A DNA stretch of 57,282 bases from Burkholderiales bacterium RIFCSPLOWO2_12_FULL_65_40 (GCA_001770955.1 MESL01000033.1:1-57282); one strand, 5' to 3'. Shown: positions 17,735 through 26,204, counted from the first letter of the stretch. The notes: generated by a model not told the origin, from the letters alone. Translations and numbers: made by a program.

Positions 17735-18103
17735 AGGCCGAGCAGAAGGGGCTCCAAATGTGCCTTCTGCAAGTGCATGCGGTTTTGGCTGCGTGCCGCG
17801 GCCTATGGCTGCTTCACATCCGCTGCGCGGATATGAGCCTGCGCCGGAATCGCATGCTGGCGCTGACGCGCCACCGCGTTGCGCTTCACGCCACGCGGCC
17901 GAGCAAAAGGTACTCCATGAGTGCCTTCTGCACGTGCATGCGATTTTGGCTGCGGCCCGCAGCCTATGGCTGCTTCACATCCGCTGCGCGGATATGAGCC
18001 TGCGCCGAAACAGTCTGCTGGCGCTGGCGCGCCACCGCGTTGCACTTCATGCAACACGGCCGAGCAAAAGGTACTCCATGAGTGCCTTTTGCACGTGCAT
18101 GCG
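17735..18103. repeat. 161-bp tandem repeat derived from the argF 3' end
   Basis: Equivalent points lie at 17759, 17920 and 18081, exactly 161 bases apart each time, giving about 2.3 units. Each unit holds the last 45-50 bases of argF and about 115 bases of downstream sequence, with two small hairpins (GCAGCC/GGCTGC and ATCCGC/GCGGAT). The 3' copy is the real argF end. The middle copy still encodes the intact tail RMHVQKALMEYLLLGRVA plus stop, and the outer copy has decayed. Since 161 is not a multiple of three, the frame shifts between units. This fills the gap from 17698 to 18046. Confidence 0.9.
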
Positions 18104-18967
18104 ATTTTCCGCCTCGTCCCAGACGACGGATTGGGGGCCGTCGATGACGTCGGCTTCCACTTCCTCGCCCCGGTGCGCGGGCAGGCAGTGCATGAACAGG
18201 GCGTCGGGCTTGGCGGCGGCCATCATCTCCTGGTCCACGCACCAGTCGGCGAACGCGAGGCGGCGCGTTTCGTTCTCGGCTTCGTAGCCCATGCTGGTCC
18301 ACACATCGGTGGTGACGAGGTCGGCACCCTTGCAGGCTTCGAGCGGATCGCTGAAAAATTGATAGCTGCCAGCGCTTGTCCCGCCTGCCCCAACGGCCAA
18401 TTTTTCATCTACTTCGTAACCCTGGGGCGTGCTCACATGCACCTTGAAGCCCAGCAGCGCGGCGGCCTGCAGCCAGGTGTTGGCCATGTTGTTGCCGTCG
18501 CCGACCCAGGCCACCGTCTTGCCCTGGATGGAGCCTCGGTGCTCGATGAAGGTGAAGATGTCGGCCAGGATCTGGCAGGGGTGGAATTCGTTGGTCAGGC
18601 CGTTGATGACGGGCACACGCGAATGCTGCGCAAAACGCTCGATCTTGGTCTGCTCGAAGGTGCGGATCATCACCAGGTCCACCATGCGGCTGATGACCTT
18701 GGCGCTGTCTTCAATCGGCTCGGCGCGGCCGAGCTGGCTGTCGCCCGTGGTCAGGTGCACCACGCTGCCGCCAAGTTGGTACATGCCCGCCTCAAAGCTC
18801 ACGCGCGTGCGCGTGCTGGCCTTCTCGAAAATCATGGCCAGCGTGCGGTCCACCAGCGGGTGGTGCTTCTCGTAGGACTTGAATTTCTTCTTGATCAGCG
18901 CGGCGCGCTCGAACAGGTAGGCGTATTCGTCGGCGGTGAAGTCGTTGAACTGCAGATAGTGTTTCAT
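18047..18967 (-). CDS. argF: Ornithine carbamoyltransferase
   Basis: 306 residues. The carbamoyl-phosphate motif is FEKASTRTR, with HPCQ for catalysis and MHCLPAHRGEE holding the active Cys. It makes citrulline from ornithine and carbamoyl phosphate in arginine synthesis. It follows argD by 20 bases, so the two are co-transcribed. Between GYEVDE and DPLEACKGADL lies a stretch (KLAVGAGGTSAGSYQFFS) whose DNA is a copy of the family-1 repeat, read in frame. The same loop varies among relatives, and all catalytic motifs are intact, so the enzyme is probably active. Behind the stop is a 161-bp tandem duplication of the gene's own end. Confidence 0.95.
   Translation of the reverse strand: MKHYLQFNDFTADEYAYLFERAALIKKKFKSYEKHHPLVDRTLAMIFEKASTRTRVSFEAGMYQLGGSVVHLTTGDSQLGRAEPIEDSAKVISRMVDLVMIRTFEQTKIERFAQHSRVPVINGLTNEFHPCQILADIFTFIEHRGSIQGKTVAWVGDGNNMANTWLQAAALLGFKVHVSTPQGYEVDEKLAVGAGGTSAGSYQFFSDPLEACKGADLVTTDVWTSMGYEAENETRRLAFADWCVDQEMMAAAKPDALFMHCLPAHRGEEVEADVIDGPQSVVWDEAENRMHVQKALMEYLLLGRVA
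18351..18411 (+). repeat. Family-1 dispersed repeat inside argF, copy D
   Basis: TTGATAGCTGCCAGCGCTTG...CGGCCAATTTTTCATC matches the family consensus although the second hairpin arm has drifted. It lies wholly within the argF reading frame and is translated without a stop. Confidence 0.75.
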
Positions 18968-18987
18968 GGCTGTCTCGCTTGGCGGAA

Positions 18988-20184
18988 TCATTCCGCCAGA
19001 AAGGCTTTGACCAGGGGCGTCAGCAGCGCGACGATGGCGTCGGCTTCCACGGTGGTGAGGATCAGCGGTGGCACGATGCGCACCACGCTGTCGGCGGTCA
19101 CACTGATGAGCAGTCCGGCATCGGCCGCGCGTTGCACCAGCACGCCACAGGGCTTGGCCAGCTCCACGCCAATCATCAGGCCCTGGCCGCGCACCTCCTT
19201 CACGCCGTCCAGGCCGCCCAGCTCGCGCCGCAGCGCGGCCTGCAGGTGCGCGCCCACGGTGGCGGCGTTCTGTAGCAGGCCGTCTTCTTCCATGATGCGG
19301 ATGGTTTCCACGCCGGCACGCATGGCCAGCGGGTTGCCGCCAAAGGTGGTGCCATGGTTGCCCGGCTGCAGCACGCTGGCGGCCTTGGGGCCCGCCACCA
19401 CGGCACCCACGGGCACGCCCGAGCCCAGGCCTTTGGCCAGCGGCATCACGTCGGGCAGGATGCCCGCCCACTGGTGCGCAAACCACTTGCCGGTGCGGCC
19501 CATGCCGCACTGCACCTCGTCGATCATCATCAGCCAGTCGCGCTCGTTGCACAGCTGGCGCAGTTGCTGCAGGTACTCGACGCGCATGGGGTTCACGCCG
19601 CCCTCGCCCTGGATGGTTTCGAAGAACACCGCCACCACGTTGGGGTTGCCCTCGGTGGCCTTGCGGATGGCCTCGATGTCGTTCATCGGCACGCGGATGA
19701 AGCCCTCCACCAGGGGGCCAAAGCCTGCCTGTACCTTGGGGTTGCCTGTGGCCGAAAGCGTGGCGATGGAGCGGCCATGGAAGGCCTTCTCGTACACCAC
19801 CACTTCGGGCTTGTCGATGCCTTTGTCGTGGCCGTATTTGCGCGCGATCTTCAGCGCGGCCTCGTTGGCTTCCAGGCCCGAGTTGCAGAAAAACACGTTC
19901 TGCATGCCCGACAGTTCCACCAGCTTGGCCGCCAGCTGTTCCTGCAGAGGGATGTGGTAGTAGTTGGACGTGTGAATGAGCTGCGTGAGCTGGTGCTGCA
20001 GCGCGGGCACCAGCCGGGCATGGTTGTGGCCCAGGGTGTTGACGGCAATGCCGCCCAGCGCGTCAAGGTACTCCTTGCCGTTGACGTCCCACACACGGCA
20101 ACCCTGGCCGCGCTGCAGCGCGATGGGCACGCGGCCGTAGGTGTTCATCACGTGGGGCGAGGCGGCCTCAATGAAAGCGGTCAT
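18988..20184 (-). CDS. argD: Acetylornithine aminotransferase
   Basis: 398 residues, class III aminotransferase. The motifs are FCNSGLEANEAALK (phosphate binding), FFETIQGEGG, MIDEVQCGMGRTGK (Asp on the PLP ring), PLAKGLGSG with the Schiff-base Lys, and GTTFGGNPLA. It converts N-acetylglutamate semialdehyde to N-acetylornithine using glutamate, two steps before ArgF. It is first gene of argD-argF. A TAGAAT -10-like box reads leftward at 20251-20256, about 67 bases before the start; its -35 is weak. The DUF3579 gene is divergent. Confidence 0.95.
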   Translation of the reverse strand: MTAFIEAASPHVMNTYGRVPIALQRGQGCRVWDVNGKEYLDALGGIAVNTLGHNHARLVPALQHQLTQLIHTSNYYHIPLQEQLAAKLVELSGMQNVFFCNSGLEANEAALKIARKYGHDKGIDKPEVVVYEKAFHGRSIATLSATGNPKVQAGFGPLVEGFIRVPMNDIEAIRKATEGNPNVVAVFFETIQGEGGVNPMRVEYLQQLRQLCNERDWLMMIDEVQCGMGRTGKWFAHQWAGILPDVMPLAKGLGSGVPVGAVVAGPKAASVLQPGNHGTTFGGNPLAMRAGVETIRIMEEDGLLQNAATVGAHLQAALRRELGGLDGVKEVRGQGLMIGVELAKPCGVLVQRAADAGLLISVTADSVVRIVPPLILTTVEADAIVALLTPLVKAFLAE

Positions 20185-20342
20185 GCAGGGTTCTCCAGAC
20201 AGGGCAGGTAACGGGCCACAACCGGTGCGGCCCTGAAAAAGCGAGAACCGATTCTAGGGCGTGTGCCCGCCGGGGTTGGTGACGATTGCGCATCACTGCA
20301 ATGCGCCGCCAGGTCGTGTGGCATGTAAGTTCAGCGTCGGTA

Positions 20343-20360
20343 AACTCTTATATAAGAGTT
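20343..20360. promoter_or_regulatory. Perfect 18-bp palindrome in the argD/DUF3579 gap
   Basis: AACTCTTATATAAGAGTT is perfectly self-complementary and overlaps a TAGAAT -10-like box (20360-20365) reading toward the DUF3579 gene. Size and symmetry suggest the operator of a dimeric regulator, perhaps of GntR type; the regulator is unknown. Confidence 0.55.
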
Positions 20361-20425
20361 AGAATGCCGTGTTGCGACGCAACAAGCAGCGATCCTGCAC
20401 CGTGTCCCTAACCCACCACTACCCG

Positions 20426-20746
20426 ATGGTCACCCCTTCCAGCAAAGAAGTTTTCATCCAGGGCATCACGCACAGCGGAAAAACCTTCCGCCCGAGCGAC
20501 TGGGCCGAGCGTTTGGCAGGGGTCATGAGCAGTTTTCGCCCCGGCGGCGCCCGCCCGGGCAGCCACCTGAGCTATTCGCCCTGGTGCATTCCCACCACGC
20601 TCAATGGCGTCAAGTGCGTGGTGGTCAACCGGGCCCTGCGCGACCACGAGCCCATGGCATGGGACTTCGTGATGAACTTTGCGCGCGACAACGAGCTGCA
20701 ATTGGTCGAGGCCTGCCTGCTGCCAGACCCGCCTCCCAAGGCCTGA
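20426..20746 (+). CDS. DUF3579 protein
   Basis: 106 residues. Family-typical stretches: EVFIQGITHSGKTFRPSDWAE, YSPWCIPTTLNGVKCVVV, and MAWDFVMNFARDNELQLVEAC. DUF3579 proteins are small cytoplasmic proteins of betaproteobacteria with no known role; they often sit divergent to argD, as here. The ATG at 20426 gives the usual N-terminus. GTG at 20402 would add eight residues, and neither has a clear ribosome site. A perfect 18-bp palindrome lies across its probable promoter. Confidence 0.82.
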   Translation: MVTPSSKEVFIQGITHSGKTFRPSDWAERLAGVMSSFRPGGARPGSHLSYSPWCIPTTLNGVKCVVVNRALRDHEPMAWDFVMNFARDNELQLVEACLLPDPPPKA

Positions 20747-20762
20747 GTAGCGGTTTTCGTGC

Positions 20763-21341
20763 TCAGTAGCGCACGATCAGTGCCACGATGCCCATAAACG
20801 CGGCCACAGGGGGCTCCAATCCTGGCAGGTCGATCAGGAGTTCACGCCGGGTGGCGATGACAGAGGGTTCGCGAATGCAGCCCATCGGTTGATCGGTGGC
20901 GCTGTCGGTCAGGCTGAAGCGTTTCTTGAACCAGCGCGAGGAGGTCCCCAGTTCTGCCGGTATCGGATGCGTCATGACAATGCGCGGCAGCCGTTGCCCG
21001 GCGGTGTTGGCAAGCACATCCACTTGTGCGTGGAGGGTTTCGTCGGCGGTTTCCAGGGTGTAGCGGATATCGCTCAGGTATCCGCGGTTCAGATAAAGGT
21101 GGCGAATCCTCCATGAACGGCCCAGCAAGCTCATCCGGATGTCGCCTTTGGCAGCGTCCTTGTCCGAGTAGGCGCGCAGACGGGCGTTTTTTGCCTGTGC
21201 AAACCACGCATAGCTGAAATCTCCAAGCCGTGCCCGGTGATCGTCCAGAAACTCGAAGCTGAATCCGTTGAAGACTGATTTTTGGCGCAGGAACATTGCA
21301 GGGGCCCGGTAAGCCAGCGCAATGTACCAAGCCCATGGCAC
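20763..21341 (-). CDS. Uncharacterised protein, possible tubby/LURP-like fold
   Basis: About 192 residues; no motif gives a function. The pattern YRAPAMFLRQKSVFNGFSFEF, WRIRHLYLNRGYLSDIRYTL and a final strand-rich IATRRELLIDLPGLEPPVAAF suggests a mostly beta structure like the tubby/LURP-one (phospholipid scramblase-like) barrel. This is inference from pattern only. There is no signal peptide. It is on the rpsT strand behind the rpsT terminator. The GTG start at 21341 keeps the conserved-looking YRAPA; ATG 21296 is the alternative. Confidence 0.55.
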   Translation of the reverse strand: MPWAWYIALAYRAPAMFLRQKSVFNGFSFEFLDDHRARLGDFSYAWFAQAKNARLRAYSDKDAAKGDIRMSLLGRSWRIRHLYLNRGYLSDIRYTLETADETLHAQVDVLANTAGQRLPRIVMTHPIPAELGTSSRWFKKRFSLTDSATDQPMGCIREPSVIATRRELLIDLPGLEPPVAAFMGIVALIVRY

Positions 21342-21353
21342 ACCCGGGAAACG

Positions 21354-21376
21354 AAAAAACCGCCCGGAGGCGGTTT
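21354..21376 (-). terminator. rpsT intrinsic terminator
   Basis: On the minus strand a 7-bp stem AACCGCC/GGCGGTT with loop TCCG is followed by six T residues, about 85 bases after the rpsT stop. Confidence 0.85.
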
Positions 21377-21459
21377 CTTCATCTGCGGACAGCGCACCCG
21401 TTACAAACGGCGGGTGGCGGGGCCACCCGGGCTGTTTGCCTGCCGAGGCAGGCGGTGAA

Positions 21460-21762
21460 TTAAGCGGCTGCGAGTGCCAGGGCTTTCACCTTGGCAGACA
21501 GGCGGCTCTTGTCGCGAGAGGCCTTGTTCTTGTGGAAGATGCCCTTGTCGGCGACGTTGTCCACCACAGATTGCATCTTGGCGAACAGTTCGGCCGCCTT
21601 GGTCTTGTCGCCAGCCAGAACAGCCTTTTCGACGTTCTTGACAGCGGTACGGTATTTGGAGCGCAGCGAGGTGTTCGCAGCGTTGAGCTTGGTGTCCTGA
21701 CGGACGCGCTTGCGGCCCGACGCCAGGCGCGGGTTCTTCTTCTTGGGCTTGGTAGATGCCAT
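21460..21762 (-). CDS. rpsT: 30S ribosomal protein S20
   Basis: 100 residues, Lys/Arg/Ala-rich, starting [22 protein letters not shown], with [16 protein letters not shown] and [17 protein letters not shown]. This is the S20 pattern of a three-helix bundle bound to 16S rRNA in the small subunit. It has its own promoter (TATAAT at 21808-21813) and terminator, as expected for a single-gene unit. It is slightly longer than the E. coli protein (87) because of an Ala-rich tail. Confidence 0.97.
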   Translation of the reverse strand: MASTKPKKKNPRLASGRKRVRQDTKLNAANTSLRSKYRTAVKNVEKAVLAGDKTKAAELFAKMQSVVDNVADKGIFHKNKASRDKSRLSAKVKALALAAA

Positions 21763-21807
21763 TTTGGATATTCCTTGTGTCTGAGGATGATGTCAGCAGA
21801 GCCTGCG

Positions 21808-21813
21808 ATTATA
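21808..21813 (-). promoter_or_regulatory. rpsT promoter, -10 element
   Basis: On the minus strand this is a perfect TATAAT. Transcription would begin near 21801, leaving a 5' leader of about 39 bases to the rpsT ATG. The -35 region is weak, which is not unusual for strong ribosomal promoters. Confidence 0.65.
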
Positions 21814-21884
21814 GCCCAGGGCGGCCAGTGGCGTACAGCCACCCCGCCGCCCGGTGGCCGGGCGCAGCGCATACACTCGGCGCC

Positions 21885-23450
21885 GTGACCCTGCTCAAAG
21901 CCGCCTCCACCGTCTCCCTGCTGACCCTGGCCTCCCGTGTGACGGGGCTGGTGCGCGACCTGCTGATGGCATCCATCTTCGGGGCCAATGCCCTGACGGA
22001 TGCCTTCAACGTCGCCTTTCGCATCCCCAACCTGTTCCGCCGCCTGTTTGCCGAGGGCGCCTTCAGCCAGGCGTTCGTGCCGGTGCTGGCTGCCTCCCGG
22101 ACGCAGAACGGCGAAGAGGCCACGCAGCGGCTTATAAGCAGCGTGGCCACGGTGCTGGCCTGGGCCCTGCTGCTGACCTGCGTGCTGGGCGTGCTGGGCG
22201 CGCCGCTGCTGGTCTGGCTGCTGGCCAGCGGCCTGCGCCAGAACCCCGAGAGCTTCGACGCCGCCGTGCTGATGACGCGCTGGATGTTCCCCTACATCGG
22301 CTTCATGTCGATGGTGGCGCTGTCAGCGGGGGTGCTCAACACCTGGAAGCGCTTTGCCGTGCCGGCCGCCACCCCGGTGTTGCTGAACCTGTGCATGATT
22401 GCCGCTGCCTGGCTGGGTGCACCGCTGCTGGCCGCACGCGGCATCGAGCCCATCTTTGCCATGGCGGGCGGGGTGATGCTCGGCGGCGTACTGCAACTGG
22501 CGGTGCAGGTGCCCGCCTTGCACCGTCTGGGCTTGCTGCCACGCATCGGCGTGACCTGGGGCGCCATCCGCGCCGCCTGGAACGAACCGGGCGTGCGCCG
22601 CATTCTGGCGCTGATGGCGCCCGCCCTGCTGGGCGTGGGTGTGGCGCAGGTGTCGCTGATGATCAACACGCAGATTGCCTCGTACCTTGCGCCGGGCAGC
22701 GTGACCTGGCTCTTCTATGCCGACCGGCTGATGGAGTTCCCCACTGCGCTGCTGGGTGTGGCGCTGGGCGTGGTGCTCACGCCGCAGCTCGCGTCGGCCA
22801 AGGCAGCAGGCGATGCACAGAAGTATTCCGCCATGCTCGACTGGGGCCTGCGCATCGTGGTGCTGCTGGCCGTGCCCTGCGCCGTGGCCTTGCTTACCTT
22901 TGCCCAGCCGCTGGTGGCCACACTGTTCCACCACGGCAAGCTCACCGACGGCGACGTCGGCCAGATCGCCGTGGCGCTGGCAGGCTATGGCGCGGGGCTG
23001 CTCGGGCTGGTCGCCATCAAGGTGCTGGCGCCAGGCTACTATGCCAGCCAGGACATCCGCACGCCGGTAAAGATCGCCATTGCGGTGCTGGTCATCACGC
23101 AGTTGCTCAACGTGGCCCTGGTGCCGCTGCTGGCGCATGCCGGGCTGGCGCTGTCGATCGGGCTGGGGGCGCTGGTCAATGCGCTGTGGCTGCTTGTGGG
23201 CCTGCTGCGGCGGCGCAGCTTTGTGCCCGGGCCGGGCTGGTGGCTGTATGGCTTGCAGGTGCTGGCGGCCAGCGCGCTGATGGCGGTGTTTCTGCTCTGG
23301 GCCACAGAGCACTTCGCCTGGATACAGATGCGCGGCCAGAGCCTGCAGCGCGTCGGCCTGCTGGCGCTGGTGGTGCTGGGCGCTGCCGCGATCTATTTCG
23401 GGGCCCTGTGGGTCGGTGGACTGAAGCTGCGGGCCATGCTGCGGCGCTGA
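21885..23450 (+). CDS. murJ: Lipid II flippase MurJ
   Basis: 521 residues with about 14 membrane helices. Family-defining segments are TVSLLTLASRVTGLVRDLLMA, NLFRRLFAEGAFSQAFVPV with the essential Arg region, and FYADRLMEFPTALLGVALG. MurJ moves lipid II to the outer face of the inner membrane for cell-wall synthesis. The start is the GTG at 21885, because the family begins right at the first helix; upstream in-frame codons read through the rpsT promoter region. It is divergent from rpsT, and the SirB1-type gene follows. Confidence 0.95.
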   Translation: MTLLKAASTVSLLTLASRVTGLVRDLLMASIFGANALTDAFNVAFRIPNLFRRLFAEGAFSQAFVPVLAASRTQNGEEATQRLISSVATVLAWALLLTCVLGVLGAPLLVWLLASGLRQNPESFDAAVLMTRWMFPYIGFMSMVALSAGVLNTWKRFAVPAATPVLLNLCMIAAAWLGAPLLAARGIEPIFAMAGGVMLGGVLQLAVQVPALHRLGLLPRIGVTWGAIRAAWNEPGVRRILALMAPALLGVGVAQVSLMINTQIASYLAPGSVTWLFYADRLMEFPTALLGVALGVVLTPQLASAKAAGDAQKYSAMLDWGLRIVVLLAVPCAVALLTFAQPLVATLFHHGKLTDGDVGQIAVALAGYGAGLLGLVAIKVLAPGYYASQDIRTPVKIAIAVLVITQLLNVALVPLLAHAGLALSIGLGALVNALWLLVGLLRRRSFVPGPGWWLYGLQVLAASALMAVFLLWATEHFAWIQMRGQSLQRVGLLALVVLGAAAIYFGALWVGGLKLRAMLRR

Positions 23451-23479
23451 CACCAAGATCGTCTCGACGTTCCAAGGCC

Positions 23480-24328
23480 ATGACGCTGCATTTCACCGTG
23501 CCGACCCCGCTGGAATACTTTGCCGCCCTGGTGCAGAGTGATGACGGCTTTCCGTTGCTGGAAGCGGCGGCCAGCATCGCCCAGGACGAGTACCCCGGCT
23601 GCGATGTGCAGCAGCTGCTGGGCGAGATGGACCACCTGCTCGCGCGCCTGCAGCGGCGGCTGGGGCCCGATACCCCGGCCCTGGAGCGCCTGCGCGTGCT
23701 CAACCAGTTTTTCTTTGCCGACCTGGGTTTTGGTGGCAACGTCAACAACTACTACGACCCCGAAAACAGCTACCTCCATGCCGTGCTGCACACGCGCCGC
23801 GGCATCCCCATCAGCCTGGGTGTGCTCTGGCTGGAGCTGGCCCAGGGCGTGGGCCTGCAGGTGCGCGGGGTGGCGTTTCCGGGGCATTTCATGGTCAAGG
23901 CGTTGCTGCCCGGGGGCCAGGTGCTGATGGATCCGTTCACCGGGCAGTCGCTCTCGCGCGAAGAACTGTCCGAGCGCCTGATGCCTTTCCGGCGTGGCGC
24001 GGAGTCGCAGGGGCTGGACGATGTGCCGCTGGGCCTGTACCTGCAGGCCGCGCAGCCCCGCGAGATCATTGCGCGCATGCTGCGCAACCTCAAGGAGGTG
24101 CACCAAGCCAGCCAGGATTGGCCCCGCCTGATTGCGGTGCAGGACCGCCTCATCGTGCTGTTGCCCGAGGCCTGGGTCGAGTGGCGCGACCGGGGCCTGG
24201 CCCACGCCGAATGCGGCCATATCGTGCAGGCGGTGAAGGACCTGGAGACGTATCTGGCGCGTGCCGACGACGGGCTGGATCTCGATACCATCGCCGAGCG
24301 GGTCAATGCCCTGCGCCGCGCGCTCTGA
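23480..24328 (+). CDS. SirB1-family protein (transglutaminase-like plus TPR)
   Basis: 282 residues. Residues about 30-175 form the transglutaminase-like SirB1 core: RLRVLNQFFFADLGFGGN, NSYLHAVLHTRRGIPISLGVLW and GVAFPGHFMVK. The usual catalytic Cys of transglutaminases is absent, as in most of this family. The C-terminal part (ARMLRNLKEVHQ onward) is TPR-like helices. The molecular role is not settled. It starts 29 bases after murJ and probably shares its transcript. The convergent terminator at 24347 ends the unit. Confidence 0.85.
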   Translation: MTLHFTVPTPLEYFAALVQSDDGFPLLEAAASIAQDEYPGCDVQQLLGEMDHLLARLQRRLGPDTPALERLRVLNQFFFADLGFGGNVNNYYDPENSYLHAVLHTRRGIPISLGVLWLELAQGVGLQVRGVAFPGHFMVKALLPGGQVLMDPFTGQSLSREELSERLMPFRRGAESQGLDDVPLGLYLQAAQPREIIARMLRNLKEVHQASQDWPRLIAVQDRLIVLLPEAWVEWRDRGLAHAECGHIVQAVKDLETYLARADDGLDLDTIAERVNALRRAL

Positions 24329-24346
24329 ACGGTGCGCCTGAAATGA

Positions 24347-24375
24347 AAAAAGCGCTTGCCTGGCAAGCGCTTTTT
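24347..24375. terminator. Bidirectional intrinsic terminator
   Basis: AAAAAGCGCTTGCC is followed, one base on, by its exact complement GGCAAGCGCTTTTT. It has A and T tracts on both sides and lies between the convergent sirB1-type and usp genes. Confidence 0.9.
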
Positions 24376-24398
24376 GCGACGGATTCAATAGCGTTGTG

Positions 24399-24797
24399 TC
24401 AGGCCCCGGAGGCTTTGACGCACAGCACCGGGCACGACACCGTCATCAGCAGTTCCTGTGCCACGCTGCCCAGCAGCAGCTTGCCCACGGCGGTCCGCTT
24501 GCGCAGGCCGATCACGAGAACGGAGATGTCGCGCGACTCGACCAGTTCGTTGATTTCGTCCACGGCGCTCTTGCCCCGTACAAACTGCTTGAATTCGGCG
24601 GTGATGCCCTGCGCTTCCAGCAGGGCTTCGACCTGCTCCACCTCGTACCCGGCCGCCAGCGATGCGTCTTCCTGCTGGCCTCCCGGGCCGGCGTTCACCA
24701 CCAGCAGTGGCTCCTGGCGGCGCTTGGCGATTTCAATGCCCTTGTCCAGTGCGGCCCGGCCTTCGGGGCGGGGCACGTATGCGACGAGGATGGTCAT
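24399..24797 (-). CDS. Universal stress protein (UspA family)
   Basis: 132 residues. It begins with the Usp strand MTILVAYVPRPEGRAALDKG and has the ATP-binding Gly/Ser pattern in GLRKRTAVGKLLLGSVAQELL, followed by SCPVLCVK. It is a single-domain, ATP-binding type cytoplasmic stress protein. A CAUGUGCGG-like upstream sequence offers no strong ribosome site, but the fold starts exactly at this ATG. It is single-gene, with a shared terminator behind it. Confidence 0.9.
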   Translation of the reverse strand: MTILVAYVPRPEGRAALDKGIEIAKRRQEPLLVVNAGPGGQQEDASLAAGYEVEQVEALLEAQGITAEFKQFVRGKSAVDEINELVESRDISVLVIGLRKRTAVGKLLLGSVAQELLMTVSCPVLCVKASGA

Positions 24798-25127
24798 GTG
24801 CGGGGTCTCCTAGGTTGGTATGTCAATGGGTGCGGGCACGCATGGCTTGTGACGGCATGCCTGACCGCTGCTGCCCCCGTCGGGCAGCGCTCGGAGATGG
24901 TAACGCATGGCATGGGGTTTTTGCTGCGCGTAGGTAGTGGCACGCATGCACCGGGTCGCGCGCTCGGCGACCCCTTGGCGCAGCGCACGGCAACCGCCGG
25001 ACGGGGCTTGCATGAATCATGGTTCAGTCGCGCCTGGAGGCCCATGAATAAAGCGGCATAAGCTATCAAAAATAGAGCGAAAGACGCGATGGCCCGTAAG
25101 CTGTTAAGGTGACAAGGGTTTTCCCTG
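24798..25127. other. 330-bp intergenic region between divergent genes
   Basis: It lies between the starts of the usp gene (minus) and the esterase gene (plus), so it must hold both promoters, but no clear -35/-10 pair was seen. It contains family-1 repeat copy E (25031-25082). No open frame looks coding. Confidence 0.6.
25031..25082 (-). repeat. Family-1 dispersed palindromic repeat, copy E
   Basis: A degraded copy in reverse orientation: GGCCCATGAATAAAGCGG, then AAGCTATCAAAAATAGAGC. Hairpin 1 is imperfect. Unlike most copies it lies upstream of genes on both sides. Confidence 0.65.
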
Positions 25128-26204
25128 ATGGAGCCCACGCCACCCATGTCCCGTCGCTCGCCGCTGTTTTCCCTGTCCGCCTTGACACGTGCCTACCGGC
25201 GCAACCTCAAGGCCTTTGCGCGGGTGAACAAACCTGTGCGTGCCAAGGCGGTGGCGGTGTCCCGTGCCCTGCCCAAAGCGACGCCCGTGGCCCGGACGCC
25301 GCGCAAGCCGCCGCCTGCCAGCGGAGAGTGGATTGCCGGCATTGCTCCCGGCCCTGCGGGTGCGCGCCGGTTTCACCTGTATGTTCCGCCGGGGCTGGTG
25401 CTGCGCTCGGGCGAGAAGCTGCCCCTGCTGGTGATGCTGCACGGCTGTGGTCAGACCGGGCGTGACCTGGCGGCCAGCTCGCGCATGAACCGCCTGGCGG
25501 CGCGCCATCGTTTTCTGGTGCTCTACCCCGAGCAGGAGCGCATCGCCAATGCCCACGGCTGCTGGAACTGGTTTGATCGCCGCAGCGGCAAGGCCGACGC
25601 CGAGGCGGCGACACTGCTGGCGGCGATCGACCTGGTGGCCCGACGCCACCCCGTGGATACGGCCCGTGTGGCGGTGGCCGGCCTGTCGGCCGGTGCCAGC
25701 ATGGCGGCGCTGATGGCGGCGCGCTACCCCGACCGGTTCTGTGCCGTGGCCATGCATTCGGGCGTGGCGCCCGGTTCGGCTGAATCCGCAGCCACCGCCA
25801 TGGCGGCCATGCACGGGCGGCGCGAGGCGCACCTGCCCGATCCGCCCCGGGCGCTGGCCGCCGAAGGGGGGGGCGTTGCGCGGCTGCCCCCGTTGCTGAT
25901 CCTGCATGGCGACGCAGACCCCGTGGTCTCGGTGCGCAACGCGGCGGCCACGGCGGTGCTGTGGGCGCAGCCCCTGGGCGCACGGGCCGGCCCGGTGCGC
26001 ACCTTGCAGCGGGGCAAGCGCCATGCGGTGCGGGTGACCGAGTTCAAGGCGCGCGGCCGTGCGCAGGTCACGCTGCGAGAAATCGTGGGTCTGGGCCATG
26101 CCTGGAGCGGCGGTGCGCCGGGCATGCATTACAGCGACCCCGCAGGGCCTGATGCGTCGGCACTGGTCTGGGCATTTGTCGCGCGCCAGTTCAGAAAAAT
26201 CTAG
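25128..26204 (+). CDS. PHB-depolymerase-family esterase
   Basis: 358 residues. A basic N-terminal stretch (RRNLKAFARVNKPVRAK) precedes an alpha/beta hydrolase. It has the oxyanion loop LVMLHGCGQTGRDLA, nucleophile GLSAGASM (GxSxG), Asp in HGDADPVVSVR and His in GLGHAWSGG. The arrangement matches the LpqC/extracellular PHB depolymerase family, but no clear signal peptide or substrate-binding domain is present, so an intracellular or general esterase role is possible. An AAGGG ribosome site nine bases before the ATG at 25128 supports that start over ATG 25146. Confidence 0.82.
   Translation: MEPTPPMSRRSPLFSLSALTRAYRRNLKAFARVNKPVRAKAVAVSRALPKATPVARTPRKPPPASGEWIAGIAPGPAGARRFHLYVPPGLVLRSGEKLPLLVMLHGCGQTGRDLAASSRMNRLAARHRFLVLYPEQERIANAHGCWNWFDRRSGKADAEAATLLAAIDLVARRHPVDTARVAVAGLSAGASMAALMAARYPDRFCAVAMHSGVAPGSAESAATAMAAMHGRREAHLPDPPRALAAEGGGVARLPPLLILHGDADPVVSVRNAAATAVLWAQPLGARAGPVRTLQRGKRHAVRVTEFKARGRAQVTLREIVGLGHAWSGGAPGMHYSDPAGPDASALVWAFVARQFRKI

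Noticed and set aside
17730..17970. Short open frames across the 161-bp tandem repeat.
   Set aside because: They repeat with the unit, shift frame from unit to unit and correspond to antisense of argF, so they are not separate genes.
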